A DNA stretch of 32,548 nucleotides from Variovorax sp. (GCA_004210915.1 SEGS01000040.1:1-32548); one strand, 5' to 3'; shown: positions 9,101-17,230, counted from the stretch's first letter. Notes: a model not told the origin generated them from the letters alone. Numbers and translations are program-made.

Positions 9101-10012
9101 GATCAGGCCGGTGTCGAACGCAAAATTCTGCGATCCACCCAACTGCAGTGTGTTGGTGGTGCCTCGACCCACAGAGCGGGTCAAGCTGCTGTCGCTGGTC
9201 AGTTTGCAGGTACTCGTACTGCTGGTATAGCCGCATCCGGGTGCCACATAGCCCATCACATTGGCCAGAAAATCGGCGCCTTGGGCCGCATCGGAGTAGG
9301 TGTCGTTCAGCGGGCCGACAAGCGCCGTCTGCCCCGTGTTGCCGATCACCACTGCAGCTGCCGAGCCGAGTTGTCCTGCGGTGGTTGAACCGGCCAAGCC
9401 TGTATAGCTCACCGAGTAGATGCCGTAGCCCGGATTGGACAGGGCGATCGGCGAAGGGATGCCCGTGAAGATGGCCGAACCATCGGAGGTGATGGTGTTG
9501 GCGTTTTGACCAGCGCTCTGCGCGCCAAACATCGCCACGTTGGTCCCGTTGTCAGTCCAGGAACTCCCCACCACTTTCCCACCAGCGTTGATGTAGGCCT
9601 GAACGGCGGCCTGCTCCGCACCGGGTGAACTGCCTTGGATGCTGTAGACGATAAAGTCATAGGGTCCCGAGGCCAACAGGTTGACGAAGTCATTGGAATT
9701 TGCCGCGACCGCTATGTTGGCCGGGGAATAGCCAGCGGCTGTAAACGCCGCCAGCATGCTGTCGGAACTGCTGGCCGCTCCGAAGTCTGCGTAATACAAG
9801 ACATTGCCCGCGAGCGCGGCTGAAGTGAAACCAACGCTCATGCACACCGCGATCACGCTGCGACGGAATCCGCTCCAGCCATGTTGCTGCGACACGCGGG
9901 TCATCTGTGATCCGCCACCGCCCTGTGAAGACGACCGCATGCGTGCGGTTTCAGGGGCTGCAACATAAGTGCCGAGGGTGGAATTCCAGACAGTGCGATA
10001 GATCGTGTTCAT
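6158..10012 (-). CDS. Type Va autotransporter with extended signal peptide, ThuA/Rossmann-like head domain and PATR beta-helix passenger
   Basis: A 1284-residue protein, the largest in the window. Residues 1-~24 (MNTIYRTVWNSTLGTYV, then AAPETAR) form an ESPR extended signal region as in large autotransporters; the hydrophobic core follows and cleavage is likely near ALA-G (68-69). Residues ~70-270 look like an alpha/beta Rossmann-like domain (VLYYADFG; YDFIVYSIQGSSPG; INAGGKVVGSSW). Residues ~300-960 are a beta-helix rich in PATR repeats (GTLALSGSNTYEGGTTL and GTLTLSGANTYTGGTAL). A pertactin-like junction and a Pro-rich linker (PVDPTPPDAPTPP) precede the ~280-residue beta-barrel, which ends in Trp. 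It should be exported through the outer membrane; typical roles are adhesion or aggregation. No protease catalytic triad or cleavage motif was recognised, so the passenger may stay attached. Ribosome-binding site weak. Confidence 0.93.
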   Translation of the reverse strand: MNTIYRTVWNSTLGTYVAAPETARMRSSSQGGGGSQMTRVSQQHGWSGFRRSVIAVCMSVGFTSAALAGNVLYYADFGAASSSDSMLAAFTAAGYSPANIAVAANSNDFVNLLASGPYDFIVYSIQGSSPGAEQAAVQAYINAGGKVVGSSWTDNGTNVAMFGAQSAGQNANTITSDGSAIFTGIPSPIALSNPGYGIYSVSYTGLAGSTTAGQLGSAAAVVIGNTGQTALVGPLNDTYSDAAQGADFLANVMGYVAPGCGYTSSTSTCKLTSDSSLTRSVGRGTTNTLQLGGSQNFAFDTGLIGSNGTFRNFQQYEKTDPNTVVLTGSTTAVTPWTVSAGTLSIAEDANLGAISGALALNGGTLQTTADITTSRAVTLGAAGGTFNPDAGTSLSLGAVVSGPGALTMAGTGTLALSGSNTYEGGTTLNSGTLAVTNDSALGTGALTINGGTLSGSANLSNAVTVNADFSSAGYFGFTGGVTLNGPTRITAVTTPGYGASTVYFDGAIGGAGGLTLESSIAPYGSTQVVFSGADSNTYSGGTTVGGTQLLVLQKTGGAIAIPGDLTIEGNAIVATVGGAQIASTSTVTVNSVGQVAATIAGTPVSLEGLTFATWAGGPITQTLAALNGSGTVSLSDATLRLGAGDFSGVLSNGSYADVIAAQGGPAFNGKLEKFGPGTLTLSGANTYTGGTALKGGTLAVGNDSALGTGGLAMDDNTTLAFAADGLTIANPITMTGTNDPTFDTGTFTGTLTGGIAGAAELTKTGTGTLVFGAANNTYSGSTTVAQGTLRAGVANAFSAASATNVSAGATLDTAGFNQTVAALTNAGTVSLLGSSAGSTLTVNGNYVGNNGLLMLGTALGGNASATDRLVVNGSASGSTTVQVTNLNGLGAQTTGNGIEIISATGGIASNAFALAGTVSAGAYDYRLNTQGTAAYLSNTIAVAPVDPTPPDAPTPPAGPSIPMYRTEASLYAALPEQLRATNLAMLGNLHQRAGDDGASTVSAGGIVQSSRQAWGRVISTERSIAQTGTVSPTSQGRLNGFQAGTDLWAAPSWRTGVYVGQLDGDMSVTGFARGLANFAVGSNDLRSQYLGAYATWKDDSGLYFDGVLQAGRHRVSVNPVFAAGQSVKGDSLLASIEAGKAFNIAPNWTVEPQLQLVHQQLSLDDVGIVGARVQQDSHNGWTVRAGLRIKGQIETGSGALQPYARVNVYKRSSGTDITRFANPFAITDIATGTGGANSELAAGATWQLTPAVSVYGEVGKLWASGGNARTKSDINASAGVKVRW

Positions 10013-10091
10013 TGCGGGATAAGTAGCAAATAGAGTTAGCCGCTCGGCTGCAGCGGCCGATTGGAAACATTCGTTGACAATTCAATTAATG

Positions 10092-10101
10092 TAACTAGTT
10101 A
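10092..10101. promoter_or_regulatory. TAACTAGTTA palindrome in the autotransporter upstream region
   Basis: A perfect 10-bp palindrome in the AT-rich stretch about 80 bp upstream of the autotransporter start codon. Position and symmetry fit a dimeric regulator site for the autotransporter promoter; no regulator can be named. A palindrome of this length could be chance. Confidence 0.3.
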
Positions 10102-10296
10102 TGTCTCATCGTAAGCGCTGTTGGATTCGCGCAACGCACAAAGCGTGACATGTGCACGTTTTCGGCACGCACCACGCGGGCGGATGCGTTCAGAACTCCA
10201 AACGCTGCGCAATGACCGCCGAACCTGTAAGGCGATAAGCGACGCAGGCCGGGGCGATCGACGAAGCCAATAGGGCAAGGCGATTACCGTAGTTAA

Positions 10297-10310
10297 ATCA
10301 ATCGATTGAT
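10297..10310. promoter_or_regulatory. Perfect 14-bp palindrome, probable TetR operator of the efflux operon
   Basis: ATCAATCGATTGAT is a perfect inverted repeat ending 2 nt before the first possible start codon of the TetR gene. It also overlaps a plausible -10 hexamer (TTAAAT, 10293-10298). TetR-family repressors bind such palindromes as dimers and usually repress their own operon. Binding by this particular protein is an inference. Confidence 0.7.
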
Positions 10311-10312
10311 CT

Positions 10313-11083
10313 ATGTGCTTTAATCGCCGCTTCATGCGCGCCCAAACCCCTCAGACCCTCACTGCCCGCGCCTCCCGCACCGATGGCGCCGAGGCTCGCT
10401 CCCGGCTGCTGTACGCCGCACTCGCCCTGTTCGCGAACAAGGGGTTCGCCAAGACCTCCACGCGCGAGATCGCTGCGGCGGCCGGCGCCAACATCGCGGC
10501 CATCAGCTACTACTTCGGCGACAAGGCTGGGCTCTATGCGGCGACGTTCACCGAGCCGATCGGCGGCGATCCGCGGGAGCTGGTCTCCCGGTTCAGCGCG
10601 CCGGGCCTGCCGCTCGAAGCCGCGTTGCGCATCTTCATGGTCGGCTATCTCGATGCGCTCAAGCAGGGCGAAGTGGCACGGCAGTGCATGCGGCTGCACA
10701 TGCGCGAACTGATCGAGCCGACCAGCCAGTGGAAGACCGAGCTCGAGCGCGATGTGCAGGCGCCGCACGAGGCGCTGGCCGGCGTGCTGTGCCATCACCT
10801 CGGCATGGCGGAGGTCGACGACGACATCCACCGGCTGACCTTCTCGGTCACCGGGCTCGCGATCCAGCTGTTCGTGGTGCAGGACGTGATCGACGTGCTG
10901 CGCCCCTCGCTGCTGGAATCGCCGCTTCAAATCGACACATGGGCCGACCGCCTGACCCGCTACGCTCTCGCGCTGGTCGAATCGGAGCGTCTGCGACGCG
11001 ATCCGCCGGATGCGCAGCCCACGAAGCGCGCGCCTTCCCCTTCCGCCAAGCGGGCACCGTCGACCCGCAAGACTTCACAGTGA
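10313..11083 (+). CDS. TetR-family regulator with CecR/CerR-type C-terminal domain
   Basis: A 256-residue protein if it starts at the ATG at 10313, or 249 from the ATG at 10334; neither has a clear ribosome-binding site. Residues ~23-70 hold the TetR helix-turn-helix (LLYAALALFANKGFAKTSTR, then EIAAAAGANIAAISYYFGDK). The C-terminal part (~90-225; LRIFMVGYLDALKQG, MRLHMRELIEPTSQW, LTFSVTGLAIQL) resembles the DUF1956/CecR ligand-binding domain of E. coli YbiH/CecR. A basic Pro/Ser/Lys tail (~232-256) is extra. It opens an operon in which the outer-membrane factor starts 1 bp after its stop codon, followed by adaptor and RND pump, so it very likely represses the pump until a substrate binds. The perfect palindrome at its 5' end is the probable operator. 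Confidence 0.93.
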   Translation: MCFNRRFMRAQTPQTLTARASRTDGAEARSRLLYAALALFANKGFAKTSTREIAAAAGANIAAISYYFGDKAGLYAATFTEPIGGDPRELVSRFSAPGLPLEAALRIFMVGYLDALKQGEVARQCMRLHMRELIEPTSQWKTELERDVQAPHEALAGVLCHHLGMAEVDDDIHRLTFSVTGLAIQLFVVQDVIDVLRPSLLESPLQIDTWADRLTRYALALVESERLRRDPPDAQPTKRAPSPSAKRAPSTRKTSQ

Positions 11084-11084
11084 C

Positions 11085-12644
11085 ATGAGATCCATGACAA
11101 GCACTGGCTTTGCCTTTCTTCCGCGGAGGCCCTCGCGGGTTTCGTTCCTTGCCCTGCCCCTGGTGGTGGCGCTGGCGCTCTCCGGTTGCGTGACGCGGCC
11201 GCCCACAGCAGCCACCGCCACGGTGCCTGCCCAATGGCATGCGCCCATCCCTCCGACGGCACTGCCGCACGCGGGCTCGACCGCGACCCTGGCCGACTGG
11301 TGGCGCCAGCTCGACGATCCGCTGCTGGTCGAGCTCGTCGAGTCCGCCCAGGCCGCAAGCCCTTCGCTCGCCAGTGCCGCCGCCCGCGTGGCCGAGGCGC
11401 GCGCCACGCGCGTGGCCGCGGGCGCCGCGCTGCTGCCCTCGCTCGATGGCAGCCTCGGCGGCTCGCGCAGCAACGGCGCCACGGCCGGCGGCAGCGCGGG
11501 GGCGGGTGCGTCGCCATCCGCCTCGTCCGCGGGCGCCTCGGCTTCGGCGCCGATCACCACCTTGCAGGCTGGCTTGCAGGCGGGCTGGGAGCTCGACCTG
11601 TTCGGGCGCCTGCGTGCCGATCGCGATGCGGCCACCGAGCGCGCCGACAGCGCCGACGCCCGGTGGCACGAGGCGCGCGTCTCTGTCGCGGCCGAAACGG
11701 CCAACGCCTACTTCGCCGAGCGCGCCTGCCAGCAACAACTCGCGGTCGCCGTGACCGACACGCGCTCGCGCAGCGAGACCGCCAGGCTCACCGACCTGTC
11801 GGCGAAAGCCGGCTTCACCGCACCTGCCGATGCCGCGCTGGCACGGGCCGGCGCGGCCGACAGCTCGGCCCGGCTCACGCAACAACGCGCTACGTGCGCG
11901 GTGCTGCGCAAGGGCCTCGTCGCGCTGACGGGATTGGACGAGCGCGAGCTCGAACGAAAGATCGCGGCAGCACCCGTTCAGCGCGCGCTGCCGGCCATCG
12001 CCTCGATCGCGAGCGTGCCGGCCGAGGCGCTGGCCCAGCGCCCTGATGTGTTCGCGGCCGAGCGCGCCGTGGCCGCCGCGAGCGCCGATGTGGGCGCGGC
12101 CGAGGCGGCGCGTTATCCGCGCCTGACGCTCTCGGGTTCGATCGGCCGCGTGCAGGTCCGCACCAGCGGCTTTCGTGAATCGCTCGACAGCTGGAGCGTG
12201 GGCCCGGTCACGCTGACGGTGCCGCTGTTCGACGGCGGCGCGCGCAAGGCGAACGCCGAGGCCGCCCGCGCGCGCTACGACGAAGCCGCGGCGCAGTACC
12301 GCGGCAACGTGCGTCAGGCGGTGCGCGAGGTCGAGGAGGCGCTGGTCAACCTCGACAGCACCGCCGGCCGCACCGGCGATGCCGACAGCGCCGTGCAGAA
12401 CTACCAGGCTTCGTTCAACGCCACGCAGGCCCGCTACGACAGCGGGCTGGCCAGCCTGTTCGAACTGGAGGATTCGCGCCGCACGCTGTTCGCTGCGCAA
12501 ACCGCCCGCGTCGCCCTGCAGCGCGAGCGTGCCGAAGCCTGGGTCGCGCTGTACCGCGCCATGGGCGGCGGCTGGGCACGGCCCGCTACGGCCACGGCCT
12601 TCCAACAAGAAACGACCTCTCCGACTTCGACTCCGTCGCCATGA
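11085..12644 (+). CDS. Outer-membrane efflux lipoprotein (NodT/OprM family)
   Basis: A 519-residue protein that forms the outer-membrane and periplasmic exit channel of a tripartite pump. The ATG at 11085 lies 1 bp after the TetR stop codon; the ATG at 11094 is an alternative. The N-terminus is a lipoprotein signal (FLALPLVVALALSGC), so the mature protein begins with an acylated Cys. The NodT-type opening follows (ADWWRQLDDPLLVELVESA), and then the two repeated OEP halves with long Ala-rich helices that make the trimeric tunnel: LQAGWELDLFGRLRADRDA in the first and VGPVTLTVPLFDGGARKANA in the second. The end (VALQRERAEAWVALYRAMGG) is typical. The stop overlaps the adaptor start by 4 bp (ATGA), which indicates translational coupling. 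Confidence 0.95.
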   Translation: MRSMTSTGFAFLPRRPSRVSFLALPLVVALALSGCVTRPPTAATATVPAQWHAPIPPTALPHAGSTATLADWWRQLDDPLLVELVESAQAASPSLASAAARVAEARATRVAAGAALLPSLDGSLGGSRSNGATAGGSAGAGASPSASSAGASASAPITTLQAGLQAGWELDLFGRLRADRDAATERADSADARWHEARVSVAAETANAYFAERACQQQLAVAVTDTRSRSETARLTDLSAKAGFTAPADAALARAGAADSSARLTQQRATCAVLRKGLVALTGLDERELERKIAAAPVQRALPAIASIASVPAEALAQRPDVFAAERAVAAASADVGAAEAARYPRLTLSGSIGRVQVRTSGFRESLDSWSVGPVTLTVPLFDGGARKANAEAARARYDEAAAQYRGNVRQAVREVEEALVNLDSTAGRTGDADSAVQNYQASFNATQARYDSGLASLFELEDSRRTLFAAQTARVALQRERAEAWVALYRAMGGGWARPATATAFQQETTSPTSTPSP

Positions 12645-13891
12645 AAAACTTCAAGCGCTCTACTTTCATCATCGTGGCCGTGGTGCTGCTGCTCGGCGCC
12701 GCCGCCGCGTTCTTCCTGTTGCGCAAACCCGCCGAATCGCCTGCCGCGGCACCGGTCGCCGCTGCGGGCAAGGCAGACGAAGCCGCCGCACCGCGCCCCG
12801 CAATGACCGTGACGGTCGCCGCCCCCGAGCGCGCCGAGCTGACGGTGCAACTGGCCGCCAACGGCAACATCGCGGCTTGGCAGGAGGCCAGCATCGGCTC
12901 CGAATCCAACGGCCTGCGCCTGGCCGAGGTGCGCGTGAACGTGGGCGACGTGGTCAAGAAGGGTCAGGTGCTCGCCACCTTCTCGCCCGAGACCATCAAC
13001 GCCGATGTCGCACAGGCCCGGGCGTCGCTGGCCGAAGCCAAGGCCACCGCGGCCGATGCGGCCGGCAATGCGGCCCGCGCCAAGACACTGGAACAGACGG
13101 GCGCGCTCAGCCAGCAGCAGATCAACCAGTACCGCACCACCGCCGACACGGCCAGGGCGCGCGTCGAGGCGGCCGAAGCCGTGCTGGCGGCGCAGCAGGT
13201 GCGCGGGCGCAACACGCAGGTGCTGGCGCCGGACGACGGCGTGATCTCGGCGCGCACCGCCACCGTCGGCAGCGTGGTTGCGGCCGGCACCGAACTGTTC
13301 AAGCTGATCCGCCAGGGCCGCCTCGAATGGCGCGCCGAGATCGGCGCGGCCGAGCTGAGCCGGCTGACCGTGGGCCTGCCCGCCACCGTCACCGTGCCCG
13401 GTGGCGCCGAGGTCCAGGGCAAGCTGCGCGCCATCGCGCCCACGCTCGACCCGCAGACGCGCAACGCGCTGGTGTACGTCGACATTCCGGGTGTGCAGTC
13501 CAGCGTCGGGGTCAAGGCCGGCATGTTCGCGCGCGGCGAGTTCCTGATCGGCAAGAGCGATGCGCTCACCGTGCCGCAGGTGGCCGTGATCCCCCGCGAC
13601 GGCTTCAACACCGTGGCGGTGCTGCAGACCGACGGCCGCGTGCGGCTAGCGCGCGTGCAGGCCGGCCGGCGCGTGGGCGACCGCATCGAGGTGCAGGGCG
13701 AACTGCTCAAACCCGACTCGCAGGTGGTGGTCGAGGGCGCAGGCTTCCTCAACGATGGCGACATGGTGCGCGTGGCCAACGCTTCGGCTGCGCCTGCCGC
13801 TGCAGCGCCTGCGCCTGCCGCATCGGGCGCCACGCCGGCCGCTGCGGCCGCACAGCCTGCGCCTGCCGCGTCCGCCGCCCTGGCCCGCTAG
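12641..13891 (+). CDS. RND efflux periplasmic adaptor subunit (membrane fusion protein)
   Basis: A 416-residue protein. An N-terminal membrane anchor (STFIIVAVVLLLGAAAAFFL, ~7-26) holds it in the inner membrane, with no lipobox. Domains follow the usual order: barrel-sandwich/lipoyl halves (ANGNIAAWQEASIGSESNGL, with VNVGDVVKKGQVLATF; second half VLAPDDGVISARTATVGSVV) around an alpha-hairpin (~125-190), then a beta-barrel domain (LEWRAEIGAAELSRLTVGLP) and a membrane-proximal domain. The last ~40 residues are a low-complexity Ala/Pro tail that most adaptors lack. It links the outer-membrane factor encoded upstream to the RND pump downstream and belongs to the operon started by the TetR gene. 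Substrate unknown. Confidence 0.95.
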   Translation: MKNFKRSTFIIVAVVLLLGAAAAFFLLRKPAESPAAAPVAAAGKADEAAAPRPAMTVTVAAPERAELTVQLAANGNIAAWQEASIGSESNGLRLAEVRVNVGDVVKKGQVLATFSPETINADVAQARASLAEAKATAADAAGNAARAKTLEQTGALSQQQINQYRTTADTARARVEAAEAVLAAQQVRGRNTQVLAPDDGVISARTATVGSVVAAGTELFKLIRQGRLEWRAEIGAAELSRLTVGLPATVTVPGGAEVQGKLRAIAPTLDPQTRNALVYVDIPGVQSSVGVKAGMFARGEFLIGKSDALTVPQVAVIPRDGFNTVAVLQTDGRVRLARVQAGRRVGDRIEVQGELLKPDSQVVVEGAGFLNDGDMVRVANASAAPAAAAPAPAASGATPAAAAAQPAPAASAALAR

Positions 13892-13939
13892 GCCCGCACC
13901 GCCGCGTGCTCCCCACCTCTTGCTGAAAGGGCCTGGCCC

Positions 13940-16900
13940 ATGAATCTCTCTTCCTGGTCGATCAAGAACCCCATTCCGGCGGCGATGATCTTCGTCCTGC
14001 TCACGCTCGCGGGCCTCTTCGCGTTCAAGCAGATGAAGGTGCAGAACTTCCCCGACATGGATTTGCCGGTGGTGATCGTCAGCGCCGCCATGCCCGGCGC
14101 CTCGCCCGCGCAGCTGGAAAACGATGTCGCGCGCAAGATCGAGAACGCCATCGCCACGCTGCAGGGCCTGAAGCACATCACGAGCACGCTGACCGACGGC
14201 TCGGCCACCATCGCGGCCGAGTTCGTGCTGGAGAAGCCGATCCAGGAAGCCGTGGACGACGTGCGCTCGGCCGTGAGCCGCGTGCGTTCCGACATGCCGG
14301 CCGATCTGCGCGACCCCATCATCACCAAGCTGGACCTGGCGTCGCAGCCGATCCTGGCCTTCGCGATCTCGTCCCAGCGCATGGACGACGAGGCGCTGTC
14401 CTGGTTCGTCGACGACACCATCGCGCGTCGGCTGATGGCCGTGCCGGGCGTGGGCGCGGTCAACCGCGTGGGCGGTGCAACGCGCGAGATCCGCGTGGCG
14501 CTGGACCCCGCCAAGCTGCAGGCGCTGGGCGCCACGGCGGCCGACGTGTCGCGCCAGCTGCGCCAGGTGCAGCAGGAAAGCGCCGGTGGCCGCACCGACC
14601 TGGGCGCCACCGAGCAGCCCGTGCGCACCATTGCGACGGTGGCCTCAGCCGACGAACTGCGGCGCGTGCAGCTGTCCTTGCCCGACGGGCGCCGCATCGC
14701 GCTGGCCGACGTGGCCACCATCGAAGACACGGTGGCCGAGCAACGTGCAGCCGCCGTGCTCAACGGCAAGCAGGTGGTGGGTTTTGAAGTGGCGCGCAGC
14801 CGCGGCGCCAGCGAAGTCGAAGTCGGCGCCGGCGTCGAAAAAGTGCTCGCCCAATTGCAAAAGGACTTCCCGCACATCGAGCTCACGCGCACGCTGGACT
14901 TCGTGAAGATTGCCGCCGAGGAATACGACTCGTCGATGAAGCTGCTGTACGAAGGCGCCTTCCTTGCGGTGCTGGTGGTGTGGCTTTTCCTGCGCGACTG
15001 GCGCGCCACCATCGTGTCGGCGGTTGCACTGCCGCTCTCGGTGATCCCGGCCTTCATCGGCATGTATTTGCTGGGCTTCTCGATCAACATCATCACGCTG
15101 CTCGCGCTGTCGCTGGTGGTCGGCATCCTGGTGGATGACGCGATCGTCGAGGTCGAGAACATCGTGCGCCACCTGCGCATGGGCAAGTCGCCCTACCAGG
15201 CGGCGATGGAGGCGGCCGACGAAATCGGCTTGGCCGTGATCGCGACCACCTTCACGCTGATCGCGGTGTTTCTGCCCACCGCGTTCATGAGCGGCGTAGT
15301 CGGCAAGTTCTTCAAGCAGTTCGGCTGGACGGCCTCGCTCGCGGTGTTCGCGTCGCTGGTGGTCGCGCGTCTGCTCACGCCCATGATGGCGGCCTACATC
15401 CTCAAGCCGCTGGTCGACAAGGAAGACAAAGACCCGCGCTGGCTGGCCACCTACATGCGCTGGGTGCAGGCCTGCCTGCGCCACCGCGTGCTGACCATGG
15501 TGGGAGCCACCGTGTTCTTCTTCGCGTCCATTGCGATGATCCCGCTGCTGCCCTCGGGCTTCATCCCGCCCGACGACAACGTGCAGACGCAGGTGCGCGT
15601 CGAACTGCCGCCCGGCACCAAGCTCGAACAGACGCTGGAAGCGGCCGAGCGCGTGCGCCAGCGCCTGCTCAAGATCGACCACATCCATGACATCTACACG
15701 GCCGTGGGCGCGGGCAGCGCGGGCGCGGATCCGTTCTCGGGCAACTTCGTCGAGTCGCGCAAGGCCACGCTCACGCTGCAGCTGTCGCCGCGCGGCGAGC
15801 GGCCCAAGAAGCAGGTGATCGAGGCGCAGATCCGCACCGCGCTCGAAGACCTGCCCGGCGCGCGCTTCGGCGTGGGCCTGGGCGGCTCCAACGACAAGTA
15901 CGTGCTGGCGCTGTCCAGCCAGGACCCGCACGCGCTGCGCGAAGCCGGCACGGCTGTGGAGCGCGAGCTGCGCACGCTGCCCGGCATCGGCAACGTCACC
16001 TCGCTGGCCAGCCTGGTGCGGCCCGAGATCGTGGTGCGCCCGGACTTCGCGCGCGCCGCCGACCTGGGCGTGACCAGCGCCGCCATCGCCGACACGCTGC
16101 GCGTGGCGACCATGGGCGACTACGACAACAACCTACCCAAGCTCAACCTGGCGGAGCGGCAGGTGCCGATCATGGTGAAGCTGCGCGACGACGCACGCCA
16201 GGACCTCGCCCAGCTCGAGCGCCTCACGGTGCCCGGCACGCGCGGCCCGGTGCGCCTGGGCGAAGTGGCCAGCTTCGAGCTGGCGGGCGGGCCTGCGGTC
16301 GTCAGCCGTTACGACCGCGCGCGCAACATGAACTTCGAGATCGAGCTGGGCTCGCGCGGCCTGAGCGACCTGACCGAAGCCGTGCGCCAGTTGCCCGCCG
16401 TGAAGGCCCTGCCGGCCAGCGTGCGCATCATCGACATCGGCGACGCCGAAGCCATGGGCGAGCTGTTCACAGGCTTCGGCCTGGCCATGCTGACCGGCAT
16501 CGTCTGCATCTACATCGTGCTGGTGCTGCTTTTCAAGGACTTCCTGCAGCCGGCCACCATCCTCACGGCGCTGCCGCTGTCGCTGGGCGGTGCGTTCGTG
16601 GGGCTGCTGATCGCGAACAAGAGCTTCTCGATGCCCTCGTTGATCGGGCTGATCATGCTGATGGGCATCGCGACGAAGAACTCGATCCTGCTGGTGGAAT
16701 ACGCCATCGTGGCGCGGCGCGACCGCGGCATGAACCGCTGGGACGCCCTGCTCGACGCCTGCCACAAGCGCGCGCGGCCCATCATCATGACGACGCTGGC
16801 CATGGGCGCGGGCATGCTGCCCATTGCCATCGGCTGGGGCTCGGCCGACGCGAGCTTTCGCTCGCCGATGGCCACGGCCGTGATCGGCGGGCTGATCACC

Positions 16901-17050
16901 TCGACCATCCTGAGCCTGCTGGTGGTGCCCGCGGTGTTCACGTATGTGGACGATTTCGAGCGCTGGGTGCGGCGCACAGTGCGCAAGGCGCGCGGCCTGC
17001 CGCCCGCGCCGCACGGGAACCAGGCGTTGAAGACCTCCGAGGCGCCCTGA
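13940..17050 (+). CDS. RND-family efflux transporter permease (HAE1/MdtB-like)
   Basis: A 1036-residue inner-membrane proton-driven pump of the usual RND length. It opens with WSIKNPIPAAMIFVLLTLAG (TM1), followed by the first large periplasmic loop, then TM2-6 from ~335. TM4 carries the proton-relay pair Asp399-Asp400 in VVGILVDDAIVEVEN, the hallmark of the drug/hydrophobe branch rather than the metal branch. A second periplasmic loop (~540-850) and TM8-12 (GLIMLMGIATKNSILLVEYA) complete the duplicated structure. Sequence features such as PAQLENDVARKIENA and DVRSAVSRVRSDMP resemble MdtB/MdtC-like and related Burkholderiales pumps. It is the last gene of the TetR-OMF-adaptor-RND operon, 48 nt after the adaptor. 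Expected substrates are hydrophobic or amphiphilic toxicants; the real one is unknown. Confidence 0.96.
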   Translation: MNLSSWSIKNPIPAAMIFVLLTLAGLFAFKQMKVQNFPDMDLPVVIVSAAMPGASPAQLENDVARKIENAIATLQGLKHITSTLTDGSATIAAEFVLEKPIQEAVDDVRSAVSRVRSDMPADLRDPIITKLDLASQPILAFAISSQRMDDEALSWFVDDTIARRLMAVPGVGAVNRVGGATREIRVALDPAKLQALGATAADVSRQLRQVQQESAGGRTDLGATEQPVRTIATVASADELRRVQLSLPDGRRIALADVATIEDTVAEQRAAAVLNGKQVVGFEVARSRGASEVEVGAGVEKVLAQLQKDFPHIELTRTLDFVKIAAEEYDSSMKLLYEGAFLAVLVVWLFLRDWRATIVSAVALPLSVIPAFIGMYLLGFSINIITLLALSLVVGILVDDAIVEVENIVRHLRMGKSPYQAAMEAADEIGLAVIATTFTLIAVFLPTAFMSGVVGKFFKQFGWTASLAVFASLVVARLLTPMMAAYILKPLVDKEDKDPRWLATYMRWVQACLRHRVLTMVGATVFFFASIAMIPLLPSGFIPPDDNVQTQVRVELPPGTKLEQTLEAAERVRQRLLKIDHIHDIYTAVGAGSAGADPFSGNFVESRKATLTLQLSPRGERPKKQVIEAQIRTALEDLPGARFGVGLGGSNDKYVLALSSQDPHALREAGTAVERELRTLPGIGNVTSLASLVRPEIVVRPDFARAADLGVTSAAIADTLRVATMGDYDNNLPKLNLAERQVPIMVKLRDDARQDLAQLERLTVPGTRGPVRLGEVASFELAGGPAVVSRYDRARNMNFEIELGSRGLSDLTEAVRQLPAVKALPASVRIIDIGDAEAMGELFTGFGLAMLTGIVCIYIVLVLLFKDFLQPATILTALPLSLGGAFVGLLIANKSFSMPSLIGLIMLMGIATKNSILLVEYAIVARRDRGMNRWDALLDACHKRARPIIMTTLAMGAGMLPIAIGWGSADASFRSPMATAVIGGLITSTILSLLVVPAVFTYVDDFERWVRRTVRKARGLPPAPHGNQALKTSEAP

Positions 17051-17121
17051 GGTCGCTGCAGGCCAAGGGCGGTGTCAAGGACCGCGAGATCACGGCCTTG
17101 ACCTACTCCGCTGAACAAGGG

Positions 17122-17144
17122 GCGCGGACAGCGCCCGTCCGCGC
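17122..17144 (+). terminator. GC-rich hairpin downstream of the RND gene
   Basis: GCGCGGAC (17122-17129) pairs perfectly with GTCCGCGC (17137-17144) around a 7-nt loop, 70 nt after the RND stop codon. There is no run of T after it, so it is not a classical intrinsic terminator. It could stabilise the 3' end or assist Rho. Confidence 0.35.
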
Positions 17145-17230
17145 GTGGGTTCAGGGTGTGCAGATCGATCCCTGTCCATCGCCGCCGAGGTCAAACGCCC
17201 AGGCAGCGTCCGGGCTCCGCAGAGGCCACC

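Larger units (their letters stand above)
10013..10312. other. Intergenic region between autotransporter and TetR genes
   Basis: About 300 bp without a gene. The part nearest the autotransporter (10060-10105) is clearly AT-rich against the GC-rich background. It contains a TTGACA hexamer (10074-10079, plus) and a palindrome TAACTAGTTA (10092-10101). The part nearest the TetR gene ends in the 14-bp palindrome listed separately. Both divergent promoters must lie here. Confidence 0.6.

Noticed and set aside
10074..10101. TTGACA as the -35 of a sigma-70 promoter for the TetR operon
   Set aside because: At 17-nt spacing the -10 is AGTTAT, a poor match, and it lies more than 200 bp from the gene. 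I keep it only as part of the AT-rich region.
10848..12608. 586-codon minus-strand frame opposite the TetR and outer-membrane factor genes
   Set aside because: It has an Arg/Ala/Gly-rich composition without domains and fully overlaps confident genes.
13760..13891. Ala/Pro repeats at the end of the adaptor gene as a DNA repeat element
   Set aside because: They are low-complexity codons in the coding frame, with irregular spacing; a protein tail explains them.
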